53,549 bases of DNA from GCA-2862585 sp036340235 (GCA_036340235.1 JAYYZE010000032.1:1-53549); one strand, 5' to 3'; shown: positions 16,793-25,132, numbered from the stretch's first letter. Notes: generated by a model not told the origin, from the sequence alone. Numbers and translations are program-made.

Positions 16793-16988
16793 CCGATTTA
16801 TTGTTCTTATAGCCCTTTCCTCACAGATGGGCATCACTATTTTTCTTGGGGCATACCTTGGTAAACACCTGGATTCTAGATACCTCAACGAAGAACCCTA
16901 TTTTACTATTGCTCTCACCCTCTTTGCTTTGCTGATATCCTTGTATTCTCTCCTAAAAACGCTTAACAAACTCAATGACAACTACTAG
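16755..16988 (+). CDS. atpZ: AtpZ/AtpI-family ATP synthase accessory protein
   Basis: A 77-residue protein with a basic N-terminus (KQKNKKKPPNR) and two membrane helices separated by GKHLDSRYLNEEPY, the hallmark of the AtpZ/AtpI group (PF09527). Members are encoded at the head of atp operons and are proposed to help magnesium supply or c-ring assembly. The ATG lies 38 bases inside bactofilin and the end overlaps the next gene by 14 bases. The tight overlaps argue for translational coupling. Confidence 0.88.
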   Translation: MPTKQKNKKKPPNRFIVLIALSSQMGITIFLGAYLGKHLDSRYLNEEPYFTIALTLFALLISLYSLLKTLNKLNDNY

Positions 16989-17367
16989 TCCATTTGTCAC
17001 TTCTTTCTCTTTAAAACTACTGTTAGTGCTTTTGGTCGTAGGCATTGGCCACTACCTTATTTTCGAACTCAACTATATCCATATAAACCCCCAGCTGTGG
17101 GCCCTAAGTTACTTTATAAACTTTGTGTTGGCCTTTTTGGCCATTATGCTGATATATAAGTTTAGAATAAGTCACACGCTCATCTTAGGCTATATTTTTC
17201 TGGTCACCAGTTTAATAAAGCTATTTAGTTTTCCGCTTTTTGTTCAGCCGGTTTTGTATCTACATTGCCCCAACAAAACCCACGCCTTCTTCTTATTCTT
17301 TGTGCCATATTTCACAGCTCTCTGCGCCGAAGTTTGGTTGTTAATAACCCTTCTCAACGACCAATAA
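16975..17367 (+). CDS. DUF6168-like membrane protein of the atp cluster
   Basis: A 130-residue protein with four predicted membrane helices and no enzymatic motif. Similar small membrane proteins (DUF6168) occupy the place between atpZ and atpB in many Bacteroidota, where an AtpI-like protein would be expected; the family name is from memory and moderately sure. It overlaps atpZ by 14 bases and is separated from atpB by a 119-base spacer with its own promoter. Its role may be in ATP synthase assembly, which is inference from position. Confidence 0.72.
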   Translation: MTTTSPFVTSFSLKLLLVLLVVGIGHYLIFELNYIHINPQLWALSYFINFVLAFLAIMLIYKFRISHTLILGYIFLVTSLIKLFSFPLFVQPVLYLHCPNKTHAFFLFFVPYFTALCAEVWLLITLLNDQ

Positions 17368-17422
17368 AATAGACCCTCTTTCTTCTGTTAAAAAATCCTA
17401 AAAATATTTAGTCAATTTATTT

Positions 17423-17450
17423 TTTGGATTAACATTAATATTTAGTTTTG
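17423..17450 (+). promoter_or_regulatory. Promoter of the atpB-atpG operon
   Basis: TTTG at 17423-17426 is followed, after 16 bases, by TAGTTTTG at 17443-17450, an exact TAnnTTTG match. The TTG at 17448 that would give the longest atpB frame lies inside this -7 element, which is why the ATG at 17487 is preferred. A TCCTAAAAAT element at 17396-17405 lies 47 bases upstream of the -7 box. Confidence 0.65.
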
Positions 17451-17486
17451 CACCAAACTCTAAAAACAGCAATTGCTTGCCTATCA

Positions 17487-18626
17487 ATGAGAATAAAATA
17501 TAGTTTACTAACCCTGCTTTTTGCGCTTTGTTTTGTCAGTGTAGTCCTTGCAAAATCAGAGGATAAAAACAAAAAAGACACCCCCGAAGAGGTGAAAGTG
17601 TTTATCAAGCACCACCTAAAAGACGCCCACTACTTTGAGCTATTTCATGGTGCCAAAATGCCTCTCCCCATCATAGTGTGGGACAATGGCCTAACCTATT
17701 TCTTATCTTCCGACTTCAAAAAAGTGAAAGTTAAAGAAATAATGAGCGCCGATTCCACCATTACCTTCCAAAAGCTAGGCGCTAACGATACCGTTCCCAA
17801 GGAACAACAAGACTACCTTTACGAAGCCCAAAATTCAAAGTATTCCTTGTTTCATGGTAAAATAGTGGCTGCCAAACACGCCGATCTCAAGCTAAAACTC
17901 AATTCCGAAGGCAAGAAAAAATTGATTAGTCACCAGGGGCTGCTAGACTTTTCCATTACCAAAACCGTGCTAATGACCATTATTATTAGCATACTCATCT
18001 TTTTGGCTTTTACCGGCTTGTCAAAGTCCTATCGCAAGGGACCTATCCCCACGGGCTTTGGCAGATTATTAGAGCCTTTGGTGCTATTTATAAGAGACGA
18101 CATTGCCATTCCAAACATTGGCCAAACTCATTATAAAAAATACATGAGCTATTTGCTTACGGTCTTTTTCTTTATATGGATTGTTAACCTAGCAGGAATG
18201 ACACCATTAGGTATTAACATAACGGGCAACATAGCCATTACCCTATCGTTGGCTTTGATTACCTATTTAATCACTCAATTTACCGCCAACAGAAACTATT
18301 GGGGGCACATCTTTTGGATGCCTGGCGTACCAGTGCCTATGAAGTTTGTTCTTATGCCCATAGAGCTGTTGGGAACCATCATCAAGCCATTTTCTCTGAT
18401 GATTCGTTTGTATGCCAACATCACTGCCGGACACGTGGTACTGATGTCTCTCATTGGCTTGGTGTTTTTTGCCTCCAACACCTTTTCGTTTGGGGCTTTT
18501 TTTGGACTAACCCTATTTTTAGGAGTAATTGAATTATTGGTGGCTTTTCTACAAGCATATATATTCACTATGCTGACGGCCCTTTATTTTGGTGCTGCGG
18601 TAGAAGAACACCATCATGAACATTAA
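17487..18626 (+). CDS. atpB: ATP synthase F0 subunit a
   Basis: A 379-residue membrane subunit forming the proton channel against the c ring. The essential arginine is Arg307 in LMIRLYANITAGH. It is longer than the roughly 270 residues of E. coli: residues 1-21 look like a signal peptide (LLFALCFVSVVLA). Residues 25-150 form a soluble charged region before the first membrane helix at about 155. Such N-terminal extensions are common in Bacteroidota subunit a; the function of the extra domain is not known to me. The C-terminus ends in EEHHHEH, a possible metal-binding tail. It heads the operon atpB-E-F-H-A-G. Confidence 0.94.
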   Translation: MRIKYSLLTLLFALCFVSVVLAKSEDKNKKDTPEEVKVFIKHHLKDAHYFELFHGAKMPLPIIVWDNGLTYFLSSDFKKVKVKEIMSADSTITFQKLGANDTVPKEQQDYLYEAQNSKYSLFHGKIVAAKHADLKLKLNSEGKKKLISHQGLLDFSITKTVLMTIIISILIFLAFTGLSKSYRKGPIPTGFGRLLEPLVLFIRDDIAIPNIGQTHYKKYMSYLLTVFFFIWIVNLAGMTPLGINITGNIAITLSLALITYLITQFTANRNYWGHIFWMPGVPVPMKFVLMPIELLGTIIKPFSLMIRLYANITAGHVVLMSLIGLVFFASNTFSFGAFFGLTLFLGVIELLVAFLQAYIFTMLTALYFGAAVEEHHHEH

Positions 18627-18661
18627 TGTATTAACTGAGTATTAACTTTAAATTTTTTATT

Positions 18662-18853
18662 ATGACTATTCCAAATATTGTAGGAGCAGGATTGATTGTT
18701 ATCGGAGCGGGGCTTGGTATTGGTAAAATCGGTGGTTCTGCCATGGATGCTATTGCCAGACAACCTGAGGCGACTTCAAAGATCCAAACCGCGATGATTA
18801 TTGCTGCCGCTCTTATTGAAGGGATTGGATTTGCGGCATTATTCGCGGCTTAA
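18662..18853 (+). CDS. atpE: ATP synthase F0 subunit c
   Basis: A 63-residue proteolipid forming the rotor ring. Two membrane helices are joined by the polar loop AIARQPEA. The ion-binding carboxylate is Glu53 in ALIEGIGF; the following Gly rather than Ser/Thr favours protons over sodium. At 63 residues it is shorter than E. coli's 79 but usual for Bacteroidota. An 80-base spacer with a stem-loop separates it from atpF. Confidence 0.96.
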   Translation: MTIPNIVGAGLIVIGAGLGIGKIGGSAMDAIARQPEATSKIQTAMIIAAALIEGIGFAALFAA

Positions 18854-18854
18854 T

Positions 18855-18898
18855 CCAAAATTACAGACCAAAGCTGTAAGGGTTGCTTGCAGTTTTGG
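18855..18898 (+). repeat. Stem-loop in the atpE-atpF spacer
   Basis: TTACAG (18861-18866) and CTGTAA (18874-18879) form a 6-bp hairpin around a 7-base loop. An outer pair CCAAAA (18855-18860) and TTTTGG (18893-18898) could extend it, leaving an internal bulge. Structures just after atpE may protect its message or reduce downstream transcription, fitting the need for many c subunits. The T-run that follows is too weak to call a full terminator. Confidence 0.45.
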
Positions 18899-18933
18899 TT
18901 TTAGCATTTTAAAAAGAAAAAGAACAAGATTAC

Positions 18934-19431
18934 ATGGACTTATTTAACGATTTTTCACTGGGCTTATTTGTTTGGCAAAGCGTCTTATTTTTAGCCCTAT
19001 TGTTTTTACTTAGAAAATACGCCTGGAAGCCCATCCTGAGCGCTGTAGAAGAAAGAGAAGAAGGCATTAAGAACGCCTTAGACGCTGCCGAAAATGCTAA
19101 ACAGGAAATGCAGGCCCTAAACGACGACAACGAGCGCATATTGCAAGAAGCCAAGGCCGAGAGAGACGCCATACTCAAGGACGCTCGTGAAATGAAAGAC
19201 ACTATTATCGCCGAAGCCAAGGCCCAAGCTACTGCTGAGGCCGATAAGGTAATGGCATCAGCCAGAGAGCAGCTAAACAACGAAAAAATGGCGGCCATGA
19301 CCGATTTAAAAAACCAAGTGGCCACCTTGTCCATAGACATTGCCGAGAAAATACTCAAATCCGAGCTTACCAAGGATCAAAAGCAAAAGAAAATGATGGA
19401 CAAAGCATTAGAAGAAGCCACCGCCAACTAA
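18934..19431 (+). CDS. atpF: ATP synthase F0 subunit b
   Basis: The 165-residue peripheral stalk subunit. One N-terminal membrane helix (about 6-27, LGLFVWQSVLFLALLFLL) is followed by the family sequence RKYAWKPIL. A long charged, alanine-rich helix then runs to the C-terminus and dimerises to hold F1 still during rotation. The stop is 1 base before atpH. Confidence 0.96.
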   Translation: MDLFNDFSLGLFVWQSVLFLALLFLLRKYAWKPILSAVEEREEGIKNALDAAENAKQEMQALNDDNERILQEAKAERDAILKDAREMKDTIIAEAKAQATAEADKVMASAREQLNNEKMAAMTDLKNQVATLSIDIAEKILKSELTKDQKQKKMMDKALEEATAN

Positions 19432-19432
19432 T

Positions 19433-19987
19433 ATGAGAAACACCAGAGCAACATATCGATACGCCAAATCGCTCTTAGAGCTAGCCCAGGAGCAAGACGC
19501 CCTAGAGAACTGCAAGACCGACATGGAACACATCGTAGCCACCTGTCAAGGGTCTCACGACCTTACTCTGTTGTTAAAAAGCCCAGTGGTCAAAACCGAC
19601 AAGAAGCAAGCCATCTTTAGTCAAGTGTTTGCTGACTGTTCTCTTCTTGTCAAACAGTTTATTCAGTTGATTACCGCGAAAAAAAGAGAGGTATTGCTGG
19701 CCGATATTGCTCAGCGCTTTTTGTTAATTTATAAAGAATTAAAAGGTATACATACAGCTCAGCTGACCACCGCCACCCCCATTGATGAAGAGACCAGAAA
19801 AAACGTATTGAACTTCATCAAGCAGCAAGGCATTGAAAAGGTGGACCTCAACGAAGTGGTGGACGAAAAACTAATAGGCGGCCTCGTCTTGCGACTCGGC
19901 GATAAGCAAATTGACGCTAGTGTGGCCCGACAGATTTACGATTTAAAACAAACCTTTAATAAAAACCTATACATCAAGGATTTTTAA
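19433..19987 (+). CDS. atpH: ATP synthase F1 subunit delta
   Basis: The 184-residue cap joining the peripheral stalk to the alpha subunits. The helical N-terminal domain begins with RATYRYAKSLLELAQEQ. The C-terminal part has the conserved segment VDEKLIGGLVLRLGDKQIDASV, near-universal in delta/OSCP. It lies between atpF and atpA with spacers of 1 and 10 bases. Confidence 0.96.
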   Translation: MRNTRATYRYAKSLLELAQEQDALENCKTDMEHIVATCQGSHDLTLLLKSPVVKTDKKQAIFSQVFADCSLLVKQFIQLITAKKREVLLADIAQRFLLIYKELKGIHTAQLTTATPIDEETRKNVLNFIKQQGIEKVDLNEVVDEKLIGGLVLRLGDKQIDASVARQIYDLKQTFNKNLYIKDF

Positions 19988-19997
19988 CTAATTAACT

Positions 19998-21578
19998 ATG
20001 GCAGAAGTAAAACCGGCTGAAGTATCGGCCATTTTAAGACAACAATTATCTGGATTCAAATCCGAAACCGACTTACAAGAGGTAGGCACCGTCTTGCAAG
20101 TGGGTGATGGTATTGCTCGTATCTACGGACTGACCAACGTACAGTCGGGAGAGCTTATAGAGTTTGAGACGGGCCTACAGGGCATCGTTTTAAACCTGGA
20201 AGAAGACAACATTGGCGCCGTGCTTTTGGGGCCCTCCAAAGGAATTAAAGAGGGCGACGTGGTCAAGCGTACCGATCGCATTGCTTCCATTGATGTGGGC
20301 GAAGGCATGCTAGGACGCGTGGTCGACACTCTAGGTAATCCCATTGACGGTAAAGGCCCTATCCAAGGCGACACCTTTGAAATGCCCATCGAGCGAAAGG
20401 CACCAGGGGTAATATACCGACAGCCAGTTAATGAGCCCCTACAAACGGGTATCAAGGCCATCGACGCTATGATACCTATTGGAAGAGGACAAAGAGAATT
20501 GATTATTGGCGACCGCCAGACAGGTAAGACGGCCGTGGCCATTGACACCATCATCAACCAAAAAGAGTTTTACGATAAGGGAGAGCCTGTATTTTGTATT
20601 TATGTGGCTGTCGGACAAAAGGGATCTACCGTAGCGGCCATTACCAAAACACTAGAAGAGGCCGGTGCATTGGCCTACACTGTTATTGTGGCTTCTAATG
20701 CCTCTGACCCAGCTCCTATGCAGTTTTACGCCCCTCTAGCGGGCGCCGCCATTGGCGAATACTTTAGAGACACCGGTCGCCCAGCACTAATTGTCTTTGA
20801 CGATCTTTCTAAGCAAGCCGTGGCTTACCGAGAGGTATCGCTACTGTTAAGAAGACCACCAGGTCGTGAAGCCTACCCTGGCGACGTCTTCTACCTACAC
20901 TCTAGACTGCTAGAAAGAGCCGCCAAAGTTATCAACGACGATGCCATCGCGGCCCAGATGAATGACCTTCCAGAATCCTTAAAAGGAAAAGTAAAAGGAG
21001 GGGGATCCTTAACGGCCTTGCCAATTATAGAAACACAAGCAGGAGACGTATCCGCCTACATTCCCACCAACGTTATTTCCATTACGGATGGACAGATTTT
21101 CTTAGATGGGGACTTGTTCAACTCGGGCGTAAGACCAGCCATTAACGTCGGTATTTCGGTATCGCGTGTGGGGGGCTCGGCACAGATTAAGTCCATGAAG
21201 AAGATCTCCGGAACGCTGAAGCTAGACCAGGCCCAGTACCGTGAGCTGGAGGCTTTTGCCAAGTTTGGCTCTGACCTAGACGCCGCCACCACTGCCGTTA
21301 TCGAAAAAGGAAAGCGCAATGTGGAGATACTAAAACAAGGGCAGTACTCACCACTACGTGTGGAAGAGCAAGCGGCCATTATTTTCTGTGGAACCAACGG
21401 CCTATTGATGGACGTACCTTCCGACAAGGTTAAGGAGTTTGAGACCGAGTTTATCGCCTTCTTGCACAGTAAGCACCAAGACGTATTGGATGCCTTGGCC
21501 GCTGGCAAGCTAAGCGACGACATTACCGACACCCTACGCTCTGTATGTGCCGATTTATCTAAAAAATACGCAGCATAG
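19998..21578 (+). CDS. atpA: ATP synthase F1 subunit alpha
   Basis: The 526-residue non-catalytic nucleotide-binding subunit of F1. The Walker A loop is GDRQTGKTAVA near residue 175, Walker B is PALIVFDDLSKQA near 265. The arginine finger lies in ISVSRVGGSAQ near 390 (in the conserved VGGSAQ block). Length and order are standard. The region from atpF to atpG is clearly more G+C rich in its wobble positions than the flanking genes at the left end of the window, consistent with high expression. The catalytic beta subunit gene is not in this operon. Confidence 0.98.
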   Translation: MAEVKPAEVSAILRQQLSGFKSETDLQEVGTVLQVGDGIARIYGLTNVQSGELIEFETGLQGIVLNLEEDNIGAVLLGPSKGIKEGDVVKRTDRIASIDVGEGMLGRVVDTLGNPIDGKGPIQGDTFEMPIERKAPGVIYRQPVNEPLQTGIKAIDAMIPIGRGQRELIIGDRQTGKTAVAIDTIINQKEFYDKGEPVFCIYVAVGQKGSTVAAITKTLEEAGALAYTVIVASNASDPAPMQFYAPLAGAAIGEYFRDTGRPALIVFDDLSKQAVAYREVSLLLRRPPGREAYPGDVFYLHSRLLERAAKVINDDAIAAQMNDLPESLKGKVKGGGSLTALPIIETQAGDVSAYIPTNVISITDGQIFLDGDLFNSGVRPAINVGISVSRVGGSAQIKSMKKISGTLKLDQAQYRELEAFAKFGSDLDAATTAVIEKGKRNVEILKQGQYSPLRVEEQAAIIFCGTNGLLMDVPSDKVKEFETEFIAFLHSKHQDVLDALAAGKLSDDITDTLRSVCADLSKKYAA

Positions 21579-21581
21579 CCC

Positions 21582-22436
21582 ATGGCCAATTTAAAGGATA
21601 TACGCGCGCGAATCACCTCTGTAGGATCAACCATGCAGATTACTAGTGCCATGAAAATGGTATCGGCGGCTAAGCTGAAGCGGGCCCAAGACGCCATTAC
21701 GCAGATGCGGCCTTATGCAAACAAGCTAGGCGACCTATTGGTCAATTTGAGTTCTACATTAGAAGCTACACAAGCAGGGCTCTATTCCCAAAGCCGAGAC
21801 GTACAGGCCCAACTCTTAGTGGTTATAACCTCGAACAGAGGACTGTGTGGCGCCTTTAACAACAACGTCATAAAACGCGCCAAAGAGTTAGTCAAGGACC
21901 ACCCTAACACCGCCTTTGTGACCATTGGCAAAAAGGCCAGCGAGCATTTTTCCAAAAACGGCTTTAACGTCTTGTCCACCCATGACGACCTGTACAACGA
22001 CCTAAACTTTGCCAACACTGTCGCCATAGCCCAAGATCTTATGGCACACTTCGCCCACCAACGCTTCGACAAGGTGGTGCTGGTCTATAACCAATTTAAA
22101 AACGCCGCCTCTCAGCATTTGATGGCCGAGCCCTACCTACCTGTAGAGCCCCCACAAGACCAAAGCGAGGTCATTGGCGACTACCTCTTCGAGCCAAACA
22201 AAGAAGACATAGTGGCCGACCTCATCCCCAAATCCTTGAAGATACAACTCTTTAAGGCCGTATTGGATTCCCATGCCGCAGAGCACGGCGCCCGGATGAC
22301 CGCTATGCACAAGGCCACCGATAATGCCGGGGAGCTCAAGCGCGAGCTAACACTCACCTACAACAAGGCCCGACAAGCCGCCATTACCGGCGAAATTCTT
22401 GAAATTGTGGGCGGTGCAGAGGCGCTAAACAGCTAA
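21582..22436 (+). CDS. atpG: ATP synthase F1 subunit gamma
   Basis: The 284-residue rotating central shaft. The N-terminal helix RITSVGSTMQITSAMKMVSA and the C-terminal helix LTYNKARQAAITGEILEI are the two conserved coiled-coil strands. The middle SNRGLCGAFNNNV is also typical. It is the last gene of the cluster: atpD and atpC do not follow, and a 443-base gene-free stretch does. Confidence 0.97.
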   Translation: MANLKDIRARITSVGSTMQITSAMKMVSAAKLKRAQDAITQMRPYANKLGDLLVNLSSTLEATQAGLYSQSRDVQAQLLVVITSNRGLCGAFNNNVIKRAKELVKDHPNTAFVTIGKKASEHFSKNGFNVLSTHDDLYNDLNFANTVAIAQDLMAHFAHQRFDKVVLVYNQFKNAASQHLMAEPYLPVEPPQDQSEVIGDYLFEPNKEDIVADLIPKSLKIQLFKAVLDSHAAEHGARMTAMHKATDNAGELKRELTLTYNKARQAAITGEILEIVGGAEALNS

Positions 22437-22599
22437 AAACACCTTCCATAGGACCACCAGTTTTTTGCCAAAATACCATTTCGTCCGACATTATTTCTAT
22501 TTCATCAGAATAAGTTTGACCTCCTTAAATAAATTTTCATTTGCATTTTTTTGTTTATACCTTTTTAACAATTTGACTGCCAAATATCTACACCTACAA

Positions 22600-22743
22600 A
22601 TGAGGGTGTTCGGCATCGGGCTGTACGACCTATTAGGTAAACGCCACCACTACCAAGGACTTGGTGAGGTTCAAAGGGTTAGCTTGCCAGTAGGCATGTA
22701 CCTACCAAAAGCCTACGATGCCCATGGCAATGAAATTGGGTAG
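22600..22743 (+). pseudogene. Possible remnant of a T9SS C-terminal sorting domain
   Basis: The 47-residue frame contains GLYDLLGKRHHYQGLGEV followed by VSLPVGMYLPKAYDAHGNEIG and a stop. This follows the usual ending of type A sorting domains: a strand with D..GK, then L..G.Y, then a final strand. No signal peptide, start or cargo domain precedes it; the upstream part of the frame has no T9SS-like character and begins only at a TTG. It looks like the decayed 3' end of a lost cargo gene, though 47 residues are thin evidence. Confidence 0.4.
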
Positions 22744-22852
22744 TAGAAAGTACTAAAAATGCGTTACTGATTACCCTTTATCATTTGGCCATATATGTCT
22801 GCTTGTATTGCACACCTACTCAAGTAAGGCCTTAAGGTCTAATATAAAAAAC

Positions 22853-22860
22853 TATCTTTG
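22853..22860 (+). promoter_or_regulatory. TATCTTTG -7 promoter element before the enoyl-CoA hydratase gene
   Basis: Exact TAnnTTTG match ending 19 bases before the ATG at 22880. Its position argues against the upstream in-frame start at 22808, which would place the promoter inside the gene. No clear -33 element. Confidence 0.55.
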
Positions 22861-22879
22861 TGTTTTAAAGCACAGAATC

Positions 22880-23656
22880 ATGGCATACCAGTACATCACA
22901 TCCGACCACAGCGAATGGCTAGCGACCATCACCATTCAACGCCCTCAACAGCTCAATGCGTTAAATAAGCTCACCATAGAGGAGCTTAACGACGCCATTA
23001 TCAAAGCCGATCAGGACCCTAGCGTGCGATGCATCATTATTACGGGTTCTGGCTATAAGGCCTTTGTGGCGGGTGCCGATATCAAGGAGTTCGCCGACTT
23101 CAACGCTCAGGAGGGTCAACATCTAGCTACCGATGGGCAATACATGTTGTTTGACCTTTTGGCCTACCTCTCTACCCCAAGCATAGCAGCTATTAACGGC
23201 TTTGCCTTGGGTGGCGGACTTGAGCTGGCCATGGCTTGCCACATACGCGTGGCATCCTCCAAAGCCAAAATGGGTTTACCAGAAGTGTCATTAGGGGTTA
23301 TCCCTGGCTATGGGGGTACTCAACGACTTAGCGAACTGGTAGGTAAAGGCAAGGCCTTAGAAATGATCACAACCGCCGGGATGTTAAATGCCAAAGACGC
23401 CTTACAGTGGGGCTTAGTCAATCATGTTTGTGAGCCTGAGGAACTCCTTTCGTTCTGTCAGAAGATAGCTTCAAAAATAGCCAAGAACGCTCCCTTTGCC
23501 ATCGCTCAAGCCATCAAGTGCGTCAATGCCGCTACTGCTGACGAGGGCTATGAAGTAGAAAAAGCGGCCTTTGGGGCTTGTTTTGCAACCGACGATTTTA
23601 AGGAGGGCACAACGGCATTTATGGACAAACGAAAACCCCACTTCACAGGCAATTAA
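22880..23656 (+). CDS. Enoyl-CoA hydratase/isomerase family protein
   Basis: A 258-residue crotonase-fold enzyme, most likely the 2-enoyl-CoA hydratase of fatty acid beta-oxidation. The oxyanion-hole segments are AFVAGADIKEF and INGFALGGGLEL. Both catalytic glutamates of true hydratases are present, Glu115 in GGGLELAMA and Glu135 in GLPEVSLG, followed by PGYGGTQR. The longest frame starts at 22808, but the ATG at 22880 gives the family's normal N-terminus (MAYQYITSD) and follows a promoter element. The flippase gene starts 3 bases after the stop. Exact substrate, such as short-chain or phenylacetate intermediates, cannot be told. Confidence 0.9.
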   Translation: MAYQYITSDHSEWLATITIQRPQQLNALNKLTIEELNDAIIKADQDPSVRCIIITGSGYKAFVAGADIKEFADFNAQEGQHLATDGQYMLFDLLAYLSTPSIAAINGFALGGGLELAMACHIRVASSKAKMGLPEVSLGVIPGYGGTQRLSELVGKGKALEMITTAGMLNAKDALQWGLVNHVCEPEELLSFCQKIASKIAKNAPFAIAQAIKCVNAATADEGYEVEKAAFGACFATDDFKEGTTAFMDKRKPHFTGN

Positions 23657-23659
23657 TCG

Positions 23660-25114
23660 GTGAACCCTCTCAAACAACTATTAGGACAGTCGGCCATATA
23701 TGGGTTAAGCAGCGTCGTTGGGCGCTTGTTAAATTACTTGTTGGTGCCTCTCTACACGCGCGTTTTTAGCACTTTTGAATACGGTGAGGTCAGCGTTCTG
23801 TATGCCTACGCTGCCCTTTTGTTGGTCGTGCTTACTTATGGCATGGAAACGGCTTTTTTTCGATTTTCACAAACCCACACTCCTCCAAAGGCCTTTAGTA
23901 CGGCCCTGTTTTCTTTACTAATTAGTACGTCGGCTTTTTTCTGCCTTTTGGGCTTTGCGTTAGACCCCATAGCTCAAGCCTTATCTTTTGGCCATCATCC
24001 AGAGTATATCCAATACGTGGGCCTTATTGTGGGCTTAGACGCTCTTACCTGCATGGCCTTTGCCAAACTTAGGCAGGAACAAAAGGCATGGCGCTTCGCG
24101 AGCATACGTCTGGTCAATATTCTTATCAATATTGGTCTAAATCTTTTTTTTATTCTCTATTGCCCATATGTGCTTTCCCAAGGAACGCCAAACGCATTGA
24201 TTAGCGCAGTGTATAATCCTGAGTTGGGCATTGCATACATCTTTATTGCTAACCTTGTAGCTAGCGCCATCACTTTTGTGATATTATTACCACAGCTGTT
24301 GGATGTGGACTGGCGCTTTGACCGCTCACTATGGCTCAAAATGATGCCTTACGCCCTGCCCCTTATGTTTGCGGGTCTGGCAGGCATGGTTAATGAAACC
24401 TTAGATAGGGTGCTGCTTAACAGTTTGTTACCATCCGATGTGGCTTCTTCTGAAGTGGGACTCTATAGCGCTTTTTATAAGCTGTCTATTATCATGACAT
24501 TGTTTATTCAAACATTTCGTTTTGCTGCCGAACCATTCTTTTTTGCTCAAGAGAAAAATAATGCTGCCAAAGCCATTTATGCCAAGGTCATGAAGTACTT
24601 TTTTATAGTGACGGCATTTATCTTTTTGTCCGTTTGCATGTATTTTGACCTTGTGAAGCAATTCATTGGCAGCGACTTCCACGACGAGCGTGGGGGGTTA
24701 ATCGTGCCTATCTTGTTGCTGGCAAACCTCTTTTTGGGCGTTTATTACAACTTGTCGATTTGGTATAAGCTTTCCGAAAAGACCATCTATGGAGCTTGGA
24801 TGTCACTTTTTGGAGCGGGCATTACCATAGGCCTGAACCTATGGCTTATTCCAATCCTGGGCTTTGTGGGCTCGGCCTGGGCAACACTAAGTTGTTATGC
24901 CTTGATGGTTGTTCTTTCTTATTTTTTAGGAAGAAAGCATTATCCCATTCCTTATCCTTTGGCACGTATTACCACTTATTTTGTACTGATGATGGGCTTA
25001 TATGCCCTCAGCACTTTTTGGCCTTTAGGCATGGCCGCTAATACCTTTTATTTAGTGACTTTTATAAGCTTAGTATGGATTCTTGAAAGACCTAAAAAAA
25101 CCGTAACTTCATAA
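23660..25114 (+). CDS. Polysaccharide flippase (Wzx/MurJ-like MOP family)
   Basis: A 484-residue inner-membrane protein with about 12-14 helices, of the polysaccharide-biosynthesis/flippase group. The N-terminus LGQSAIYGLSSVVGRLLNYL is typical of the Bacteroidota members. The start is GTG at 23660; it gives the family's normal N-terminus and there is no nearby ATG. It probably moves a lipid-linked sugar across the inner membrane, but no glycosyltransferases are adjacent, so the cargo is unknown. It sits in a run with dut, a TPR protein, a DUF4292 lipoprotein and an EnvC-like protein. Confidence 0.85.
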   Translation: MNPLKQLLGQSAIYGLSSVVGRLLNYLLVPLYTRVFSTFEYGEVSVLYAYAALLLVVLTYGMETAFFRFSQTHTPPKAFSTALFSLLISTSAFFCLLGFALDPIAQALSFGHHPEYIQYVGLIVGLDALTCMAFAKLRQEQKAWRFASIRLVNILINIGLNLFFILYCPYVLSQGTPNALISAVYNPELGIAYIFIANLVASAITFVILLPQLLDVDWRFDRSLWLKMMPYALPLMFAGLAGMVNETLDRVLLNSLLPSDVASSEVGLYSAFYKLSIIMTLFIQTFRFAAEPFFFAQEKNNAAKAIYAKVMKYFFIVTAFIFLSVCMYFDLVKQFIGSDFHDERGGLIVPILLLANLFLGVYYNLSIWYKLSEKTIYGAWMSLFGAGITIGLNLWLIPILGFVGSAWATLSCYALMVVLSYFLGRKHYPIPYPLARITTYFVLMMGLYALSTFWPLGMAANTFYLVTFISLVWILERPKKTVTS

Positions 25115-25132
25115 CCTCAAAATCCCTACCAT

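Larger units (their letters stand above)
22437..22879. other. Gene-free spacer after atpG
   Basis: This 443-base stretch separates the atp operon from the enoyl-CoA hydratase gene. It holds no intact gene. Its one coding-like signal is a short T9SS-tail remnant at 22600-22743, listed separately. A promoter element lies at 22853-22860. No strong terminator hairpin was recognised after atpG. Confidence 0.6.

Noticed and set aside
17448..17486. Longer atpB start at a TTG (17448)
   Set aside because: The TTG lies inside the TAGTTTTG promoter element, and the ATG at 17487 starts a signal-peptide-like N-terminus.
18428..18441. Second CACGTG as a parS site inside atpB
   Set aside because: Flanking bases do not match the parS arms.
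20123..21697. Minus-strand open frames opposite atpA
   Set aside because: Low-complexity Ser/Pro-rich products caused by the codon bias of a highly expressed gene.
13749..22436. Base-composition rise in the atp operon as a sign of gene transfer
   Set aside because: All genes are core, in the usual order, and highly expressed; codon bias explains the difference better.
22808..22879. Longer enoyl-CoA hydratase start at 22808
   Set aside because: It would include the promoter element TATCTTTG and add 24 residues unlike any crotonase N-terminus.
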